64,000 nt of DNA, from contig NZ_LQZA01000001.1 of assembly GCF_001581925.1 (NCBI RefSeq), positions 868,001-932,000 on the forward strand. Reading direction: 5' to 3'. This stretch comes from Ferrovum sp. PN-J185. GTDB taxonomy: Bacteria > Pseudomonadota > Gammaproteobacteria > Burkholderiales > Ferrovaceae. The notes beneath the pieces are model-generated. The model saw only the letters and a list, made by a program, of their open reading frames with translations. It did no database searches and had not been told where the DNA came from. A program made the position numbers and the translations under genes. This document shows positions 17,764-28,164 of the stretch, piece after piece. Each line of letters starts with the position of its first letter. Positions within the stretch are counted from its first letter, which is position 1.

Positions 17764-20175
17764 TTAATGTTTTATTGAGGGGGCAATAGATTCTGCTAAC
17801 GCAGATTTGGTAGTAACTCCATCATCTGTCGCCACTTCAACCACAGGCAAATGCTCCAGAGCAATAGCAAGTACCTGATCTATCCATTTAACACAATGAA
17901 TGTCTAATTTGGCTTTTACGTTATCAGGAATTTCTGTTAAGTCTTTTTCATTTTCATCAGGTATTAATACGGTTTTAATACCGCCACGATGCGCAGCCAA
18001 CAGCTTTTCTTTTAGCCCACCAATTGGCAGCACTTCACCACGAAGAGTAATTTCACCTGTCATCGCCACATCAGCCCTTACAGGGATTCCTGTAAGTACG
18101 GAAACCATGGCTGTAGTAATGGCAATTCCAGCAGAAGGACCATCTTTAGGCGTTGCTCCTTCAGGTAAGTGAATGTGAATGTCTGCCTTTTCATAGAAAT
18201 CCTCAGCAATGGCCAAAGATTTGGCTCGACTTCTCACTACACTTAATGCAGCTTGAATCGACTCTTGCATCACTTCACCCAACTTACCAGTTGTGGTCAT
18301 TTTTCCTTTTCCTGGTAATTTCACTGCTTCAATAGTGAGTAGCTCACCACCCACCTCAGTCCAAGCAAGCCCAGTTACAAGGCCAACTTGATTATTTTTT
18401 TCAGCTAAGCCAAAGCTGTAACGATGAACACCTAAATATTTTTGAATATTTTTAGGTGTGATATTAACTTCTGAAGTTTTCTTATTAAGTAGTAAGAATT
18501 TCACCACCTTACGACATATCTTTGCGATTTCTCGTTCAAGAGATCGTACTCCTGCCTCACGAGTATAGTATTGAACAATTTCACGTAGTGCCGAATCGGA
18601 CATATGAAGCTCTTCTTCACGTAACCCGTTTGCCTTGAGTTGTTTTGGTAATAGGTATTTACGTGCAATATTGACCTTTTCATCCTCGGTATAACCAGAT
18701 AAGCGAATAACTTCCATTCGATCTAGCAGAGGAGCAGGAATATTGAGTGTGTTAGCAGTTGCCACAAACATTACGTCTGACAGGTCATATTCAACCTCAA
18801 CATAATGATCGGTAAAAGCATTATTTTGTTCAGGATCTAACACTTCCAGTAAAGCTGACGATGGGTCGCCACGAAAATCTTGTCCTAATTTATCTACTTC
18901 ATCGAGTAAAAACAGAGGATTTTTCACCCCAACTTTAGTCATATTTTGGAGGATTTTTCCAGGCATGGCCCCAATGTATGTACGTCTGTGTCCTCTGATT
19001 TCAGCCTCATCCCTCATTCCACCTAATGCCATACGTACAAACTTTCTATTTGTTGCACGTGCAATGGACTGACCAAGAGATGTTTTACCAACACCAGGTG
19101 GGCCTACTAAACATAATATGGGGGCTTTTACCTTATCGACTCGTGTTTGAACTGCCAGATACTCGACGATACGCTCCTTAACCTTATCAAGACCGTAATG
19201 ATCAACATCAAGCACTTTTTCGCAAGCACCTAAATCATTACTAACTTTGGTTTTTTTCTTCCAAGGCAAACCAATTAACGCATCAATGTAGTTTCTAACA
19301 ACGGTTGCTTCTGCCGACATAGGGGACATGAGACGTAATTTTTTAAGCTCGGCCTCTGCCTTAGTTCTTGCCTCTTTAGGCATATGGGCAGCCTTGATTT
19401 TTTTATCAAGTTCCTCTAAATCAGCGCCTTCTTCGCTGTCACCTAATTCTTTTTGAATCGCTTTAACCTGTTCGTTTAAATAATACTCACGTTGGCTTTT
19501 TTCCATTTGACGTTTAACACGTCCACGAATACGTTTTTCAACCTGTAAAATATCAATTTCACTTTCTAGAACAGTGAGTAAGTGTTCTAAGCGCTCTTGA
19601 ATATCAAACATTTCAAGGATTTGCTGTTTCTGCTCAAGTTTTAACGGCAAATGAGCCGCAATTGTATCTGCTAAACGTCCTGCTTCATCAATACTCGAGA
19701 AAGAAGTCATGACTTCAGGTGGGATTTTTTTATTCAGTTTTACATACTGGTCAAATTGAGCCAACAAGGTACGGCGCATCGCCTCAACCTCAGGGTCATC
19801 TGTAACCTGCTTTTCAACAACAACTGCCCCACCTACAAAATGTGTCTTGATATCAATGACATCCGTAACATTCGCACGATTAACGCCCTCAACAAGTACT
19901 TTGACCGTGCCATCTGGTAATTTCAACATCTGTAAAATACTGGCCAAGCTTCCTACATGAAACAACTCTTCAGGTTTAGGCTCGTCATTAGCTGCCGATT
20001 TTTGGGCAACCAACAAAATACTTTTACCCTGCTCCATTGCGGTTTCCAGGGCCTTAATTGATTTTTGTCGCCCAACAAAAAGCGGGATTACCATATGGGG
20101 GAAAACCACCACGTCACGTAATGGAAGTAATGGAAATTCAGTACGGCTGATGGGGGTTTCAGATAAAGAGGTCAT
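17764..20175 (-). CDS. lon: ATP-dependent protease Lon
   Basis: Lon degrades misfolded and regulatory proteins in the cytoplasm. Order of parts: N-terminal LAN domain, coiled coil around residues 190-260, AAA+ module with GPPGVGKT at 358-365 and LLDEVDK at about 423, then the protease domain with catalytic Ser681 in PKDGPSAG and Lys724 in GGLKEK. The length of 803 residues is typical for LonA. It lies downstream of clpX, with a 72-base gap holding a heat-shock promoter match. Confidence 0.97.
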   Translation of the reverse strand: MTSLSETPISRTEFPLLPLRDVVVFPHMVIPLFVGRQKSIKALETAMEQGKSILLVAQKSAANDEPKPEELFHVGSLASILQMLKLPDGTVKVLVEGVNRANVTDVIDIKTHFVGGAVVVEKQVTDDPEVEAMRRTLLAQFDQYVKLNKKIPPEVMTSFSSIDEAGRLADTIAAHLPLKLEQKQQILEMFDIQERLEHLLTVLESEIDILQVEKRIRGRVKRQMEKSQREYYLNEQVKAIQKELGDSEEGADLEELDKKIKAAHMPKEARTKAEAELKKLRLMSPMSAEATVVRNYIDALIGLPWKKKTKVSNDLGACEKVLDVDHYGLDKVKERIVEYLAVQTRVDKVKAPILCLVGPPGVGKTSLGQSIARATNRKFVRMALGGMRDEAEIRGHRRTYIGAMPGKILQNMTKVGVKNPLFLLDEVDKLGQDFRGDPSSALLEVLDPEQNNAFTDHYVEVEYDLSDVMFVATANTLNIPAPLLDRMEVIRLSGYTEDEKVNIARKYLLPKQLKANGLREEELHMSDSALREIVQYYTREAGVRSLEREIAKICRKVVKFLLLNKKTSEVNITPKNIQKYLGVHRYSFGLAEKNNQVGLVTGLAWTEVGGELLTIEAVKLPGKGKMTTTGKLGEVMQESIQAALSVVRSRAKSLAIAEDFYEKADIHIHLPEGATPKDGPSAGIAITTAMVSVLTGIPVRADVAMTGEITLRGEVLPIGGLKEKLLAAHRGGIKTVLIPDENEKDLTEIPDNVKAKLDIHCVKWIDQVLAIALEHLPVVEVATDDGVTTKSALAESIAPSIKH

Positions 20176-20210
20176 GATGGACTCCCGAATGTAAATTGTA
20201 ACTATAAGGC

Positions 20211-20240
20211 AGATGGGGACTGCCTATCCCTTTTTCAATA
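20211..20240 (-). promoter_or_regulatory. Sigma-32 heat-shock promoter of lon
   Basis: On the minus strand TTGAAA (20238-20233) and CCCCATCT (20218-20211) are separated by 14 bases. This matches the sigma-32 consensus (CTTGAAA, then CCCCATNT, with 13-15 bases between), and the -10 element ends 35 bases before the lon ATG. Part of it also lies in a small inverted repeat, AGGCAG/CTGCCT (20207-20225). Confidence 0.65.
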
Positions 20241-20247
20241 GAGAAAG

Positions 20248-21504
20248 TTAAACCCCAGCTACCTTTTGTTGGTCTGCATAAATCAATAAGGGAGACCCTT
20301 CTGATTGTACAGTTGCTTCGTCAATTACAACTTTACTGACATTTTCCATTGATGGAAGATCAAACATCGTATCAAGTAAGGCATGTTCAATAATCGAACG
20401 TAATCCTCTGGCACCAGTTCGTCTTTGTAGTGCTTTTTTAGCAATGGCATGTAATGCTTCTTCCCTAAACTCTAAATCCACATTCTCCATGGCAAACAGT
20501 TTTTGATACTGTTTAGTGAGTGCGTTTTTAGGTTCGGTAAGAATTCTAACCAAGGCATTTTCATGTAATTCTTCAAGCGTAGCAACCACAGGTAAACGAC
20601 CAACAAACTCAGGTATTAACCCAAACTTAATTAAATCCTCTGGTTCAACTTCATGCAGTAACTCACTGTTTTCTCTAGCATCTTTACTTGATACCTCAGC
20701 TGAGAATCCAATACCACCCTTTTCTGAACGTTCACGAATTATCCGCTCTAATCCACCAAAAGCACCGCCACAAATGAATAAGATATTTGTCGTATCCACT
20801 TGTACAAACTCTTGATTTGGATGCTTTCTACCACCCTGCGGAGGAACCGATGCAATAGTCCCTTCGATTAATTTAAGTAAAGCTTGCTGCACACCCTCAC
20901 CAGATACATCTCTTGTAATTGAAGGATTATCAGATTTACGTGAAATTTTATCTATCTCATCAATGTAAACGATCCCTTTTTGAGCTTTTTCAACATCGTA
21001 ATCACATTTTTGAAGTAGTTTTTGGATGATGTTCTCAACATCCTCACCCACATACCCCGCCTCAGTTAACGTGGTCGCATCAGCGATTACAAAAGGAACA
21101 TTAAGTAATCTTGCCAAGGTTTGCGCAAGTAATGTTTTACCAGAGCCTGTAGGCCCAATTAATAAAATATTACTTTTAGCTAATTCCACCTCTTTCTCTT
21201 TACTTTCATTACGTAGCCGCTTGTAATGATTGTAAACAGCTACAGCCAATGTCTTTTTAGCCATTTTCTGATCAATCACATACTGATCAAGAATATCGGC
21301 TATTTCTTGAGGCGTAGGCAATTCTGTTTTAGTACTTTTTACCTCAGCACCCTGTATTTCTTCTCTAATGATGTCGTTACATAACTCAATACACTCATCA
21401 CATATAAACACAGAGGGGCCAGCTATTAACTTTCTTACTTCATGTTGGCTTTTGCCACAAAATGAGCAATATAGGATTTTTTCGCCGCCAGCTTTATCGG
21501 TCAT
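20248..21504 (-). CDS. clpX: ClpX, ATPase subunit of ClpXP
   Basis: ClpX is the AAA+ unfoldase that recognises substrates, including tmRNA-tagged peptides, and feeds them to ClpP. The N-terminal zinc domain has C13, C16, C35 and C38 (CSFCGK and ICDEC). The AAA module has [12 protein letters not shown], then VYIDEIDKI, and the pore-associated GYVGEDVE. The IGF loop for ClpP docking is represented by IGFSAEV. At 418 residues it is full length. It follows clpP by 57 bases in the tig-clpP-clpX-lon order usual for proteobacteria. Confidence 0.97.
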   Translation of the reverse strand: MTDKAGGEKILYCSFCGKSQHEVRKLIAGPSVFICDECIELCNDIIREEIQGAEVKSTKTELPTPQEIADILDQYVIDQKMAKKTLAVAVYNHYKRLRNESKEKEVELAKSNILLIGPTGSGKTLLAQTLARLLNVPFVIADATTLTEAGYVGEDVENIIQKLLQKCDYDVEKAQKGIVYIDEIDKISRKSDNPSITRDVSGEGVQQALLKLIEGTIASVPPQGGRKHPNQEFVQVDTTNILFICGGAFGGLERIIRERSEKGGIGFSAEVSSKDARENSELLHEVEPEDLIKFGLIPEFVGRLPVVATLEELHENALVRILTEPKNALTKQYQKLFAMENVDLEFREEALHAIAKKALQRRTGARGLRSIIEHALLDTMFDLPSMENVSKVVIDEATVQSEGSPLLIYADQQKVAGV

Positions 21505-21561
21505 AAACCCATTCCTTATAAAATCTCTTCAAAAACAGTGTAGCGCGATATCAAATAAATA

Positions 21562-22191
21562 TCACGAACCAATTTGACTACGTTTCTCAATAATTTGATC
21601 AACCAATCCATACTTCAATGCTTCATCAGCACTCATAAAGTTATCTCTATCCGTATCTTTCTCAATAATTTCAAGAGGTTGGCCTGTATGTAAGCTCATC
21701 ATTTCATTAAGACGACGTCTTAAATATAGAATTTCTTTTGCTTGTATCTCTATATCAGATGCTTGACCTTGCGCACCACCCGAGGGCTGGTGAATCATTA
21801 CACGCGCATTGGGGAGAGTAAAACGTTTACCCTTTTGACCAGCTGCCAACAAAAAGGCACCCATACTCGCTGCAATCCCCATACAAGTTGTACTAACATC
21901 AGCCTTTATGAACTGCATTGTGTCATAAATTGCGAGCCCGGCTGATACAGACCCCCCTGGAGAGTTAATATATAAGTTAATATCTTTATCAGGATTTTCT
22001 GATTCTAAAAACAGTAATTGAGCGACAACCAAATTAGCTGTGTCATCAGTGACTGGACCGACCAGAAAAATCACTCTCTCTTTAAGTAATCTAGAGTAAA
22101 TATCATAAGCTCTTTCTCCACGGCCACTTTGTTCTACGACCATGGGGACTAATCCCAAAGCTTGAGGGTTTACCTTAAAATAATCAGACAT
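21562..22191 (-). CDS. clpP: ClpP, protease subunit of ClpXP
   Basis: ClpP is the tetradecameric serine peptidase of the Clp system. The catalytic triad is visible as Ser109 in [12 protein letters not shown], His134 in MIHQPSGG and Asp183 in DTDRDNFMS. The length of 209 residues fits a precursor with a short processed N-terminus. It starts 20 bases after the trigger-factor gene and precedes clpX. No separate promoter is obvious in the gap. Confidence 0.97.
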   Translation of the reverse strand: MSDYFKVNPQALGLVPMVVEQSGRGERAYDIYSRLLKERVIFLVGPVTDDTANLVVAQLLFLESENPDKDINLYINSPGGSVSAGLAIYDTMQFIKADVSTTCMGIAASMGAFLLAAGQKGKRFTLPNARVMIHQPSGGAQGQASDIEIQAKEILYLRRRLNEMMSLHTGQPLEIIEKDTDRDNFMSADEALKYGLVDQIIEKRSQIGS

Positions 22192-22211
22192 CTTATTGAT
22201 TCCTAATTTAA

Positions 22212-23510
22212 TTATTGTTTTCCAACAAGATCTTCAAAACTTGTTGGCGCATCAACAGTATTGACTTGAGCACATACCCATTCAACTACATTATCCTCTA
22301 GAACAACCGTTTCAGCCTCTTGTAATCTATCTTTTTGTTGATAATACCAACGAACAATTTCATCAGGTTGTTCGTAAGCACTGGCCATTTCTTCAATTAA
22401 CGCTCTCACTTGTTCAGGCTTTGAGGAAATTGATTGGGAATTAATGATTTCCCCCAAAATCAACCCTAAGGACACCCGTCTTTTAGCTTGATCTACGAAT
22501 AACGAGTCTGGTAAATCTAAAGATTGTTTCTTCCCAGTCCTGCTTTCTAGATCTGCTAAAGTATTTTGTCTCAATCGCTGCACTTCCTGAGACAATGAAA
22601 ATTGTGGTACGTCAATTAGGGTTTTATCTAGCAATGCCTGCATTACTTGATCTTTAACTTGAGATTTGATTCTATTTTTAACCTCACGTTCAAGATTTTT
22701 TTTCATTTCAGCGCGTAATTTCGATACATCACCGTCTTGAATACCAACAGAACGGGCAAACTCTTCATCAACAGGAGGTAATACTGGCTCTTTTACCTCA
22801 TGAACTTTAACATCAAAACGTACGGTTTTACCTGCTAAGTTGGTAGCTTGATAATCTTCAGGGAAAGTTAAGTCAAAACTTTTTGATTCACCCTGTTTCA
22901 TGCCGATAACATTGGCTTCAAAATCAGGAAGAAATTGATTTTGCCCTAATACCAATTGATAGTTATCTGCTTCTCCACCTTGAAATGGCTCGTCACCAAT
23001 AAACCCTTTGAAATCAATGACAACCTGATCATCATTTTGCGCTTGGCGATCAACGATCGTGTAACTCACTCTTTGTTTTCTTAAAATATCAAGAGTGCGA
23101 TCAATATCAGCGTCGGTTACTTCGGTAACGGGACGGTTAATGGTTACTTCCTTTAAATTTCCAATGGTAATATCAGGAAACACCTCAAACCTTGCTACCA
23201 AACCAATTGTAGACTCTTCTTTATGGTCGGGATTTGCATCAAAACTTGGATATCCAGCCACTTTAAAGTTATTTTCTTTAATGGCCATAAAAAACTGATT
23301 TTGAGCTAAATCACCCAATGCTTCTTGGTGCAATTGACCGCCATATTGTTTTTCTAAAATGGATAAAGGAACTTTTCCAGGACGGAAACCTTGCATCTTT
23401 GCTGTTTTAGAAAGATGCTTAAGACGCTTGGCTACCTCCTCTTGCAACTGGTTGAGAGGTATAGTTAAATTGAGCGATCTTTCCAGACCATTAGCTTGTG
23501 TTGTTTCCAT
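22212..23510 (-). CDS. tig: Trigger factor, ribosome-associated chaperone
   Basis: Trigger factor binds the ribosomal exit tunnel and is a peptidyl-prolyl isomerase. The N-terminal ribosome-binding domain contains the signature [17 protein letters not shown]; the FKBP-type domain follows around residues 160-245 ([17 protein letters not shown]); the rest is the helical chaperone domain. At 432 residues it is complete. It is the first gene of the tig-clpP-clpX-lon series. TATAAT lies about 48 bases upstream on the minus strand, but no good -35 is visible. Confidence 0.95.
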   Translation of the reverse strand: METTQANGLERSLNLTIPLNQLQEEVAKRLKHLSKTAKMQGFRPGKVPLSILEKQYGGQLHQEALGDLAQNQFFMAIKENNFKVAGYPSFDANPDHKEESTIGLVARFEVFPDITIGNLKEVTINRPVTEVTDADIDRTLDILRKQRVSYTIVDRQAQNDDQVVIDFKGFIGDEPFQGGEADNYQLVLGQNQFLPDFEANVIGMKQGESKSFDLTFPEDYQATNLAGKTVRFDVKVHEVKEPVLPPVDEEFARSVGIQDGDVSKLRAEMKKNLEREVKNRIKSQVKDQVMQALLDKTLIDVPQFSLSQEVQRLRQNTLADLESRTGKKQSLDLPDSLFVDQAKRRVSLGLILGEIINSQSISSKPEQVRALIEEMASAYEQPDEIVRWYYQQKDRLQEAETVVLEDNVVEWVCAQVNTVDAPTSFEDLVGKQ

Positions 23511-23613
23511 CGAGAGACCTTTTTCACGTTATCTAAAATTACTTAACCATTAATTATACAAAATTTGAAATATTTCGGGTATGCTTATGTAGATTTTGCA
23601 TTTGGGTGTAGCA

Positions 23614-24393
23614 ATGACTGATAAAAATAATGACTATATTTTAACCACACAACACCTGACAAAAAGCTTTAAAGGGTTTGTTGCTGTCAACGATGTAAGC
23701 CTAAAAATATTGCGCGGCAACATTCACGCATTAATTGGCCCCAATGGTGCAGGTAAAACCACTTGTTTCAATCTGTTAACAAAATTTCTTGATCCAACTG
23801 AAGGATCAATTTTCTTTAATTCAGAGGATATAACAAAGCAAAAGCCAGCAGAAATTGCGCGTCGCGGCATTGTTAGATCCTTTCAAATCTCCGCTGTTTT
23901 TCCTCATTTAACACTTTTAGAAAACGTACGAATTGCCCTTCAAAGTAAAAGAAAAACCAGTTTTCAGTTTTGGCGTTCTGAAGAATCTTTAAATGATTTA
24001 AATCAAAAGGCACTTGAATTACTCCACGCTGTTGAACTTGAATCATTTCACAAACAATTAGCTGTTGAATTGCCTTATGGTAGAAAAAGAGCGTTAGAGA
24101 TTGCTACCACTCTAGCACTTGAACCAGAACTCATGTTACTTGATGAACCCACACAAGGTATGGGACATGAAGACGTTGATCATGTGATGAAGCTAATTAA
24201 ATCCGTTTCTTCTGGAAGAACCATACTAATGGTTGAACACAACATGAAAGTTGTATCTGGTATCTCTGACAGTATTACTGTTTTATCACGTGGTAGCGTT
24301 TTAGCTGAAGGTGACTATCAGACTATATCCACCAATCCAGAAGTGATGACAGCTTATATGGGAACCCAAGCAACGGAATCAGTCCATGAGTGA
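23614..24393 (+). CDS. HAAT-family ABC importer ATPase, LivG type
   Basis: This is the first of two ATPases of a branched-chain amino acid-type (HAAT) importer. Walker A is GPNGAGKTT, the Q-loop region follows, and Walker B is LMLLDEPTQGMGHED. The LSGGQ position reads LPYGRKRAL, as is usual for LivG proteins. The ATG at 23614 (259 residues) is preferred over an upstream in-frame TTG. It overlaps the next ATPase by eight bases. In this operon the ATPase genes come first, then binding protein and permeases. Confidence 0.88.
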   Translation: MTDKNNDYILTTQHLTKSFKGFVAVNDVSLKILRGNIHALIGPNGAGKTTCFNLLTKFLDPTEGSIFFNSEDITKQKPAEIARRGIVRSFQISAVFPHLTLLENVRIALQSKRKTSFQFWRSEESLNDLNQKALELLHAVELESFHKQLAVELPYGRKRALEIATTLALEPELMLLDEPTQGMGHEDVDHVMKLIKSVSSGRTILMVEHNMKVVSGISDSITVLSRGSVLAEGDYQTISTNPEVMTAYMGTQATESVHE

Positions 24394-25093
24394 ACCAGTT
24401 TATTTAGATGTAAAAAACTTACATGCCTACTATGGCGAATCACACATCCTACACGGTATCAACTTTGACGTTAAACGTGGGGAATGTTTATCACTTCTAG
24501 GCAGAAATGGTGCCGGACGAACAACAACCCTTAGAGCGATTATGGGCTTAACGGGTAAACGCTCTGGCTCTATTACAGTGAATGGCACTGAAACAATAAA
24601 ACTCGCTACTCATAAAATCGCACAACTTGGTATTGGTTACTGTCCTGAAGAAAGAGGCATCTATTCTTCACTCTCTTGTGAGGAAAATCTTCTCATGCCT
24701 CCGATTGTCAGTTCCGGCGGAATGAGCTTAGAAGAAATTTATGACATGTTTCCTAATCTTAAAGAAAGACGTCATAGTCAAGGTACCAGAATGTCAGGTG
24801 GTGAACAACAAATGCTAGCCATGGCAAGGATATTAAGAACAGGGGCCAAGTTACTGCTACTAGATGAAATCTCAGAAGGACTAGCCCCTGTAATTGTTGA
24901 CCGCTTAGCAGAAATTATCACAGCGCTTAAAAGTAAGGGATTCACTATTGTATTAGTGGAACAGAACTTTAAATTTGCAGCGCCTCTTGCTGATCGTATG
25001 GTAATTATAGAACATGGGCAAGTATGTATGGAAGTTAAGCAAGAAGAACTTGCATCAAAACAAAATGAGATGTTTGAATTATTAGGTGTTTAA
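24386..25093 (+). CDS. HAAT-family ABC importer ATPase, LivF type, variant Walker A
   Basis: The 235-residue protein has a LivF-like arrangement, with MSGGEQQMLAMARIL as signature and LLLLDEISEGLAP as Walker B. The Walker A motif reads GRNGAGRTT: the catalytic lysine is replaced by arginine (codon CGA at 24518-24520). All five other HAAT ATPases in the window keep lysine. The protein may bind or hydrolyse ATP differently, with its LivG partner supplying the canonical site. The gene overlaps both neighbours by eight bases. Confidence 0.88.
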   Translation: MSEPVYLDVKNLHAYYGESHILHGINFDVKRGECLSLLGRNGAGRTTTLRAIMGLTGKRSGSITVNGTETIKLATHKIAQLGIGYCPEERGIYSSLSCEENLLMPPIVSSGGMSLEEIYDMFPNLKERRHSQGTRMSGGEQQMLAMARILRTGAKLLLLDEISEGLAPVIVDRLAEIITALKSKGFTIVLVEQNFKFAAPLADRMVIIEHGQVCMEVKQEELASKQNEMFELLGV

Positions 25094-25112
25094 CGACAAG
25101 GAGGAGTCATTC

Positions 25113-26339
25113 ATGACCAAGTACAAAAAATCAACCCTAAAATCAATCGTTGTCGCATCATTGCTGGCTCTTGGTGTGCAACAATCTGCCCAGGCGCAAA
25201 TTTCAGATAATGTGGTGAAAATTGGCGTATTAACAGATATGTCCGGCCCTTATTCTGATTTTTCTGGAAAGGGTTCAATTACCGCAACACAAATGGCCAT
25301 TAGTGATTTTGAAAGTAAATATCATCCTAAATTCAAAATTGACATGGTTACCGCTGATCATCAGGACAAAGCTGATATTACTTCGAATAAAGCCAGAGAA
25401 TGGTTTGATCGTGAACATGTTGACATGATCACCGATCTTGTTAGCAGTATTGCCGGCCTCTCTGCCATGAAAGTAGCTAAAGAAAAAAATAAAATTGTTA
25501 TTATCACTGGTGCTGGTTCATCGAAAATCACCAATGAAGGTTGTAATGACGTGACTGTTCATTATGTATACGATACTTACGCCACAGGTCAGGGAACAGC
25601 CAAAGCAGTTGTAAAACAAGGTGGAAAAACCTGGTTCTTTTTAACTGCTGATTATGTCTTTGGTCATTCACTTGAAAATGATGCAACTAAAGCCATCAAA
25701 GCTGCGGGCGGACAAGTATTAGGTTCCGTATCTCATCCCTTCCCTAGCCGTGATTTATCCTCTTATTTATTAAAAGCACAAGCGTCAGGAGCACAGATTG
25801 TAGGTCTTGCAAACGCGGGTGACGACACCATCAACTCTATCAAACAAGCGGCAGAATTTGGTATCACCCCAAAACAACATTTAGCAGCTCTACTCATTTT
25901 TATTAGTGATGTTAATAGTGTTGGCTTAAAACAAACACAAGGAATGTACTTGACCACTGGATTTTATTGGGACCGTACACCTGAATCACGAGCCTTTTCA
26001 AAACGTTACTTTGAGAAAATGCATAAAATGCCAAGTATGAACCAAGCAGGGGTTTACTCTGCTGTGATGCATTATTTAGAGGCAGTTCAGGCTACTGGGT
26101 CAGATGACACAAAAACAGTGATGACTCAGATGAAGAAAACTCCTATCAATGACTTCTATGCACAAAATGGTCATATTCGTGAAGACGGACGTATGGTTTA
26201 TGACATGTACCTAGCACAAGTTAAAAAACCATCCGAATCAAAATACCCATGGGATTACTATAATATTTTGGCAACAATCCCTGCTGCTGAAGCATTTCAG
26301 CCCTTAAGCCAATCAACTTGCCCATTGGTTAAAAAATGA
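25113..26339 (+). CDS. HAAT-family periplasmic substrate-binding protein
   Basis: This is a type I periplasmic binding protein of the LivK family, with a signal peptide ending near SAQAQ and the first strand VVKIGVLTDMSGPYSDFSG. The start at 25113 is supported by AAGGAGGAG seven bases upstream; an upstream in-frame ATG overlaps the preceding gene and has no such site. The mature protein is about 380 residues. The ligand cannot be read; amino acids, amides and aromatic acids are all known for the family. It lies between the ATPase and permease genes. Confidence 0.86.
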   Translation: MTKYKKSTLKSIVVASLLALGVQQSAQAQISDNVVKIGVLTDMSGPYSDFSGKGSITATQMAISDFESKYHPKFKIDMVTADHQDKADITSNKAREWFDREHVDMITDLVSSIAGLSAMKVAKEKNKIVIITGAGSSKITNEGCNDVTVHYVYDTYATGQGTAKAVVKQGGKTWFFLTADYVFGHSLENDATKAIKAAGGQVLGSVSHPFPSRDLSSYLLKAQASGAQIVGLANAGDDTINSIKQAAEFGITPKQHLAALLIFISDVNSVGLKQTQGMYLTTGFYWDRTPESRAFSKRYFEKMHKMPSMNQAGVYSAVMHYLEAVQATGSDDTKTVMTQMKKTPINDFYAQNGHIREDGRMVYDMYLAQVKKPSESKYPWDYYNILATIPAAEAFQPLSQSTCPLVKK

Positions 26340-27223
26340 TTGAGATATTCGGCGTGCCCCTTATGGCACTGTACAGTCAATTAATGCTAGGGCTAGTTAA
26401 CGGGTCGTTTTACGCTCTACTCAGTCTTGGTTTAGCCGTCATATTCGGCATGTTGAATATTATTAATTTTGCTCATGGGGCGTTGTACATGATAGGAGCA
26501 TTTTGTGCATGGATGCTCCTATCACAATTCAACATTGGTTATTTTGAAGCATTAATCATTACACCGATTATCTTAGGACTAATCGGTGTGATTATTGAAC
26601 GACTATTACTCAAATGGTTATACCAAGTTGATCATTTATATGGTTTGTTACTCACATTTGGTCTTGCCTTGATTTTTGAAGGCTACTTTAGAAGCAAATT
26701 TGGCGTGAGTGGTGAAACCTATGACATACCAGAAATTCTAGATGGACCGGTAAATTTAGGTTTCATGGTTATTCCCAAATATCGCTTGTGGGTAATTTTC
26801 TTATCTCTAATTGTTTGTGTACTTACCTGGTTTATGGTTGAAAAAACCCGTTTAGGTTCCTATTTAAGAGCTGCAACTGAAAACCCTAAACTCACACAAG
26901 CCTTCGGCATTAATGTTCCTTTAATGGTTATGCTCACCTATGGATTTGGTGTGGCGTTAGCTGGTTTTGCTGGGGTGATGGCCGCTCCCATATATCAAGT
27001 TAGTCCATTAATGGGTTCACACTTAATTATTATTGTTTTTGCGGTAGTAGTTATTGGCGGAATGGGCTCTATTTCAGGAGCAATTATTTCAGGTCTGGGT
27101 CTTGGTATTATTGAGGGCTTAACCAAAGTATTTTATCCCCCGCTCTCATCAACAGTTGTATTCATTATTATGGCAATTGTTCTAATCTTTAGACCTGCTG
27201 GTTTATTTGGACGTGAAAAATGA
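26336..27223 (+). CDS. HAAT-family ABC importer permease, LivH type
   Basis: The 295-residue membrane protein has about eight hydrophobic segments and the LivH N-terminal pattern LVNGSFYALLSLGLAVIFG, then INFAHGALYM. The C-terminal part has GGMGSISGAIISGLGLG. It pairs with the downstream LivM-type permease. The start overlaps the binding-protein stop by four bases (ATGA), and the end overlaps livM-type in the same way, so translation is coupled. Confidence 0.89.
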   Translation: MIEIFGVPLMALYSQLMLGLVNGSFYALLSLGLAVIFGMLNIINFAHGALYMIGAFCAWMLLSQFNIGYFEALIITPIILGLIGVIIERLLLKWLYQVDHLYGLLLTFGLALIFEGYFRSKFGVSGETYDIPEILDGPVNLGFMVIPKYRLWVIFLSLIVCVLTWFMVEKTRLGSYLRAATENPKLTQAFGINVPLMVMLTYGFGVALAGFAGVMAAPIYQVSPLMGSHLIIIVFAVVVIGGMGSISGAIISGLGLGIIEGLTKVFYPPLSSTVVFIIMAIVLIFRPAGLFGREK

Positions 27224-28161
27224 TGCGCACAATTATTTATCTTGTTTTATTAGCAATTGGATTAATACTCCCTCATTTTATCTATCCAGTACTGTTAATG
27301 AAAATACTGTGCTTCGCCATTTTCGCTTGCGCTTTTAATCTATTATTAGGTTTTTCTGGCCTCTTATCCTTTGGCCACGCTGCCTTTTTTGGTGGGGCTG
27401 CCTATATTGCCGGATACTTAATTAAAAATTTAGAATTACCGACTGTCATCGGAGTAATAGGTGGGGTCTTCTTTACAGCATTGTTAGGTTGGCTTGTTGG
27501 ACTATTAGCAATTAGTCGACAAGGTATCTACTTTGCCATGGTTACTTTAGCCCTTGCTCAGATGATCTACTTTATCTGTTTGGAAGCGCCAATCACTGGT
27601 GGTGAAGATGGTATGCAAGGTATCCCAAGGGGAAATTTGTTTGGCTTGTCTTTGCAGAACGATTTAACTCTCTATTACGTTATATTAGCAGGCTTTATTT
27701 TTGCCTTCCTGCTCATTTATCGCACTATCCACTCTCCCTTTGGTCAAGTATTAAAAGCTATTCGAGAAAACGAACCAAGAGCTATTTCTTTAGGTTATGA
27801 CGTATCAAAGTATAAATTATTGGCCTTTGTACTCTCTGCTTCGATTTCAGGCTTCGCTGGTATATTAAAAATGTTGGTGTTTAACTTTGCAACACTGACT
27901 GATGTTCATTGGCATATGTCAGGTGATGTAGTTCTTATGACAATTTTTGGTGGTATTGGTACCATTTTAGGACCTGTCGTAGGTTCAACTATTATTATTG
28001 GTTTAGAAGATCAACTGGCTGATAGTGCGGGGGATATGGTAACCGTGATTATGGGTATCATATTTGTTGTATGTGTACTGATATTCAGAAAAGGGATCGT
28101 TGGTGAGAGCATAGCCCTCTACCAACGAATGGTAGGCAGAAAAAACTCAACTCAAAACTAA
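27220..28161 (+). CDS. HAAT-family ABC importer permease, LivM type
   Basis: The 313-residue integral membrane protein carries the LivM signature NLLLGFSGLLSFGHAAFFGG, then the loop AIRENEPRAISLGYDVSKYK that contacts the ATPase, and IFGGIGTILGPVVGS. It is the last gene of the five-gene unit. It converges on the PFL-like gene with three bases between; a small hairpin, AACTAAC/GTTAGTT at 28156-28174, spans the junction. Confidence 0.89.
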   Translation: MMRTIIYLVLLAIGLILPHFIYPVLLMKILCFAIFACAFNLLLGFSGLLSFGHAAFFGGAAYIAGYLIKNLELPTVIGVIGGVFFTALLGWLVGLLAISRQGIYFAMVTLALAQMIYFICLEAPITGGEDGMQGIPRGNLFGLSLQNDLTLYYVILAGFIFAFLLIYRTIHSPFGQVLKAIRENEPRAISLGYDVSKYKLLAFVLSASISGFAGILKMLVFNFATLTDVHWHMSGDVVLMTIFGGIGTILGPVVGSTIIIGLEDQLADSAGDMVTVIMGIIFVVCVLIFRKGIVGESIALYQRMVGRKNSTQN

Positions 28162-28164
28162 CTA

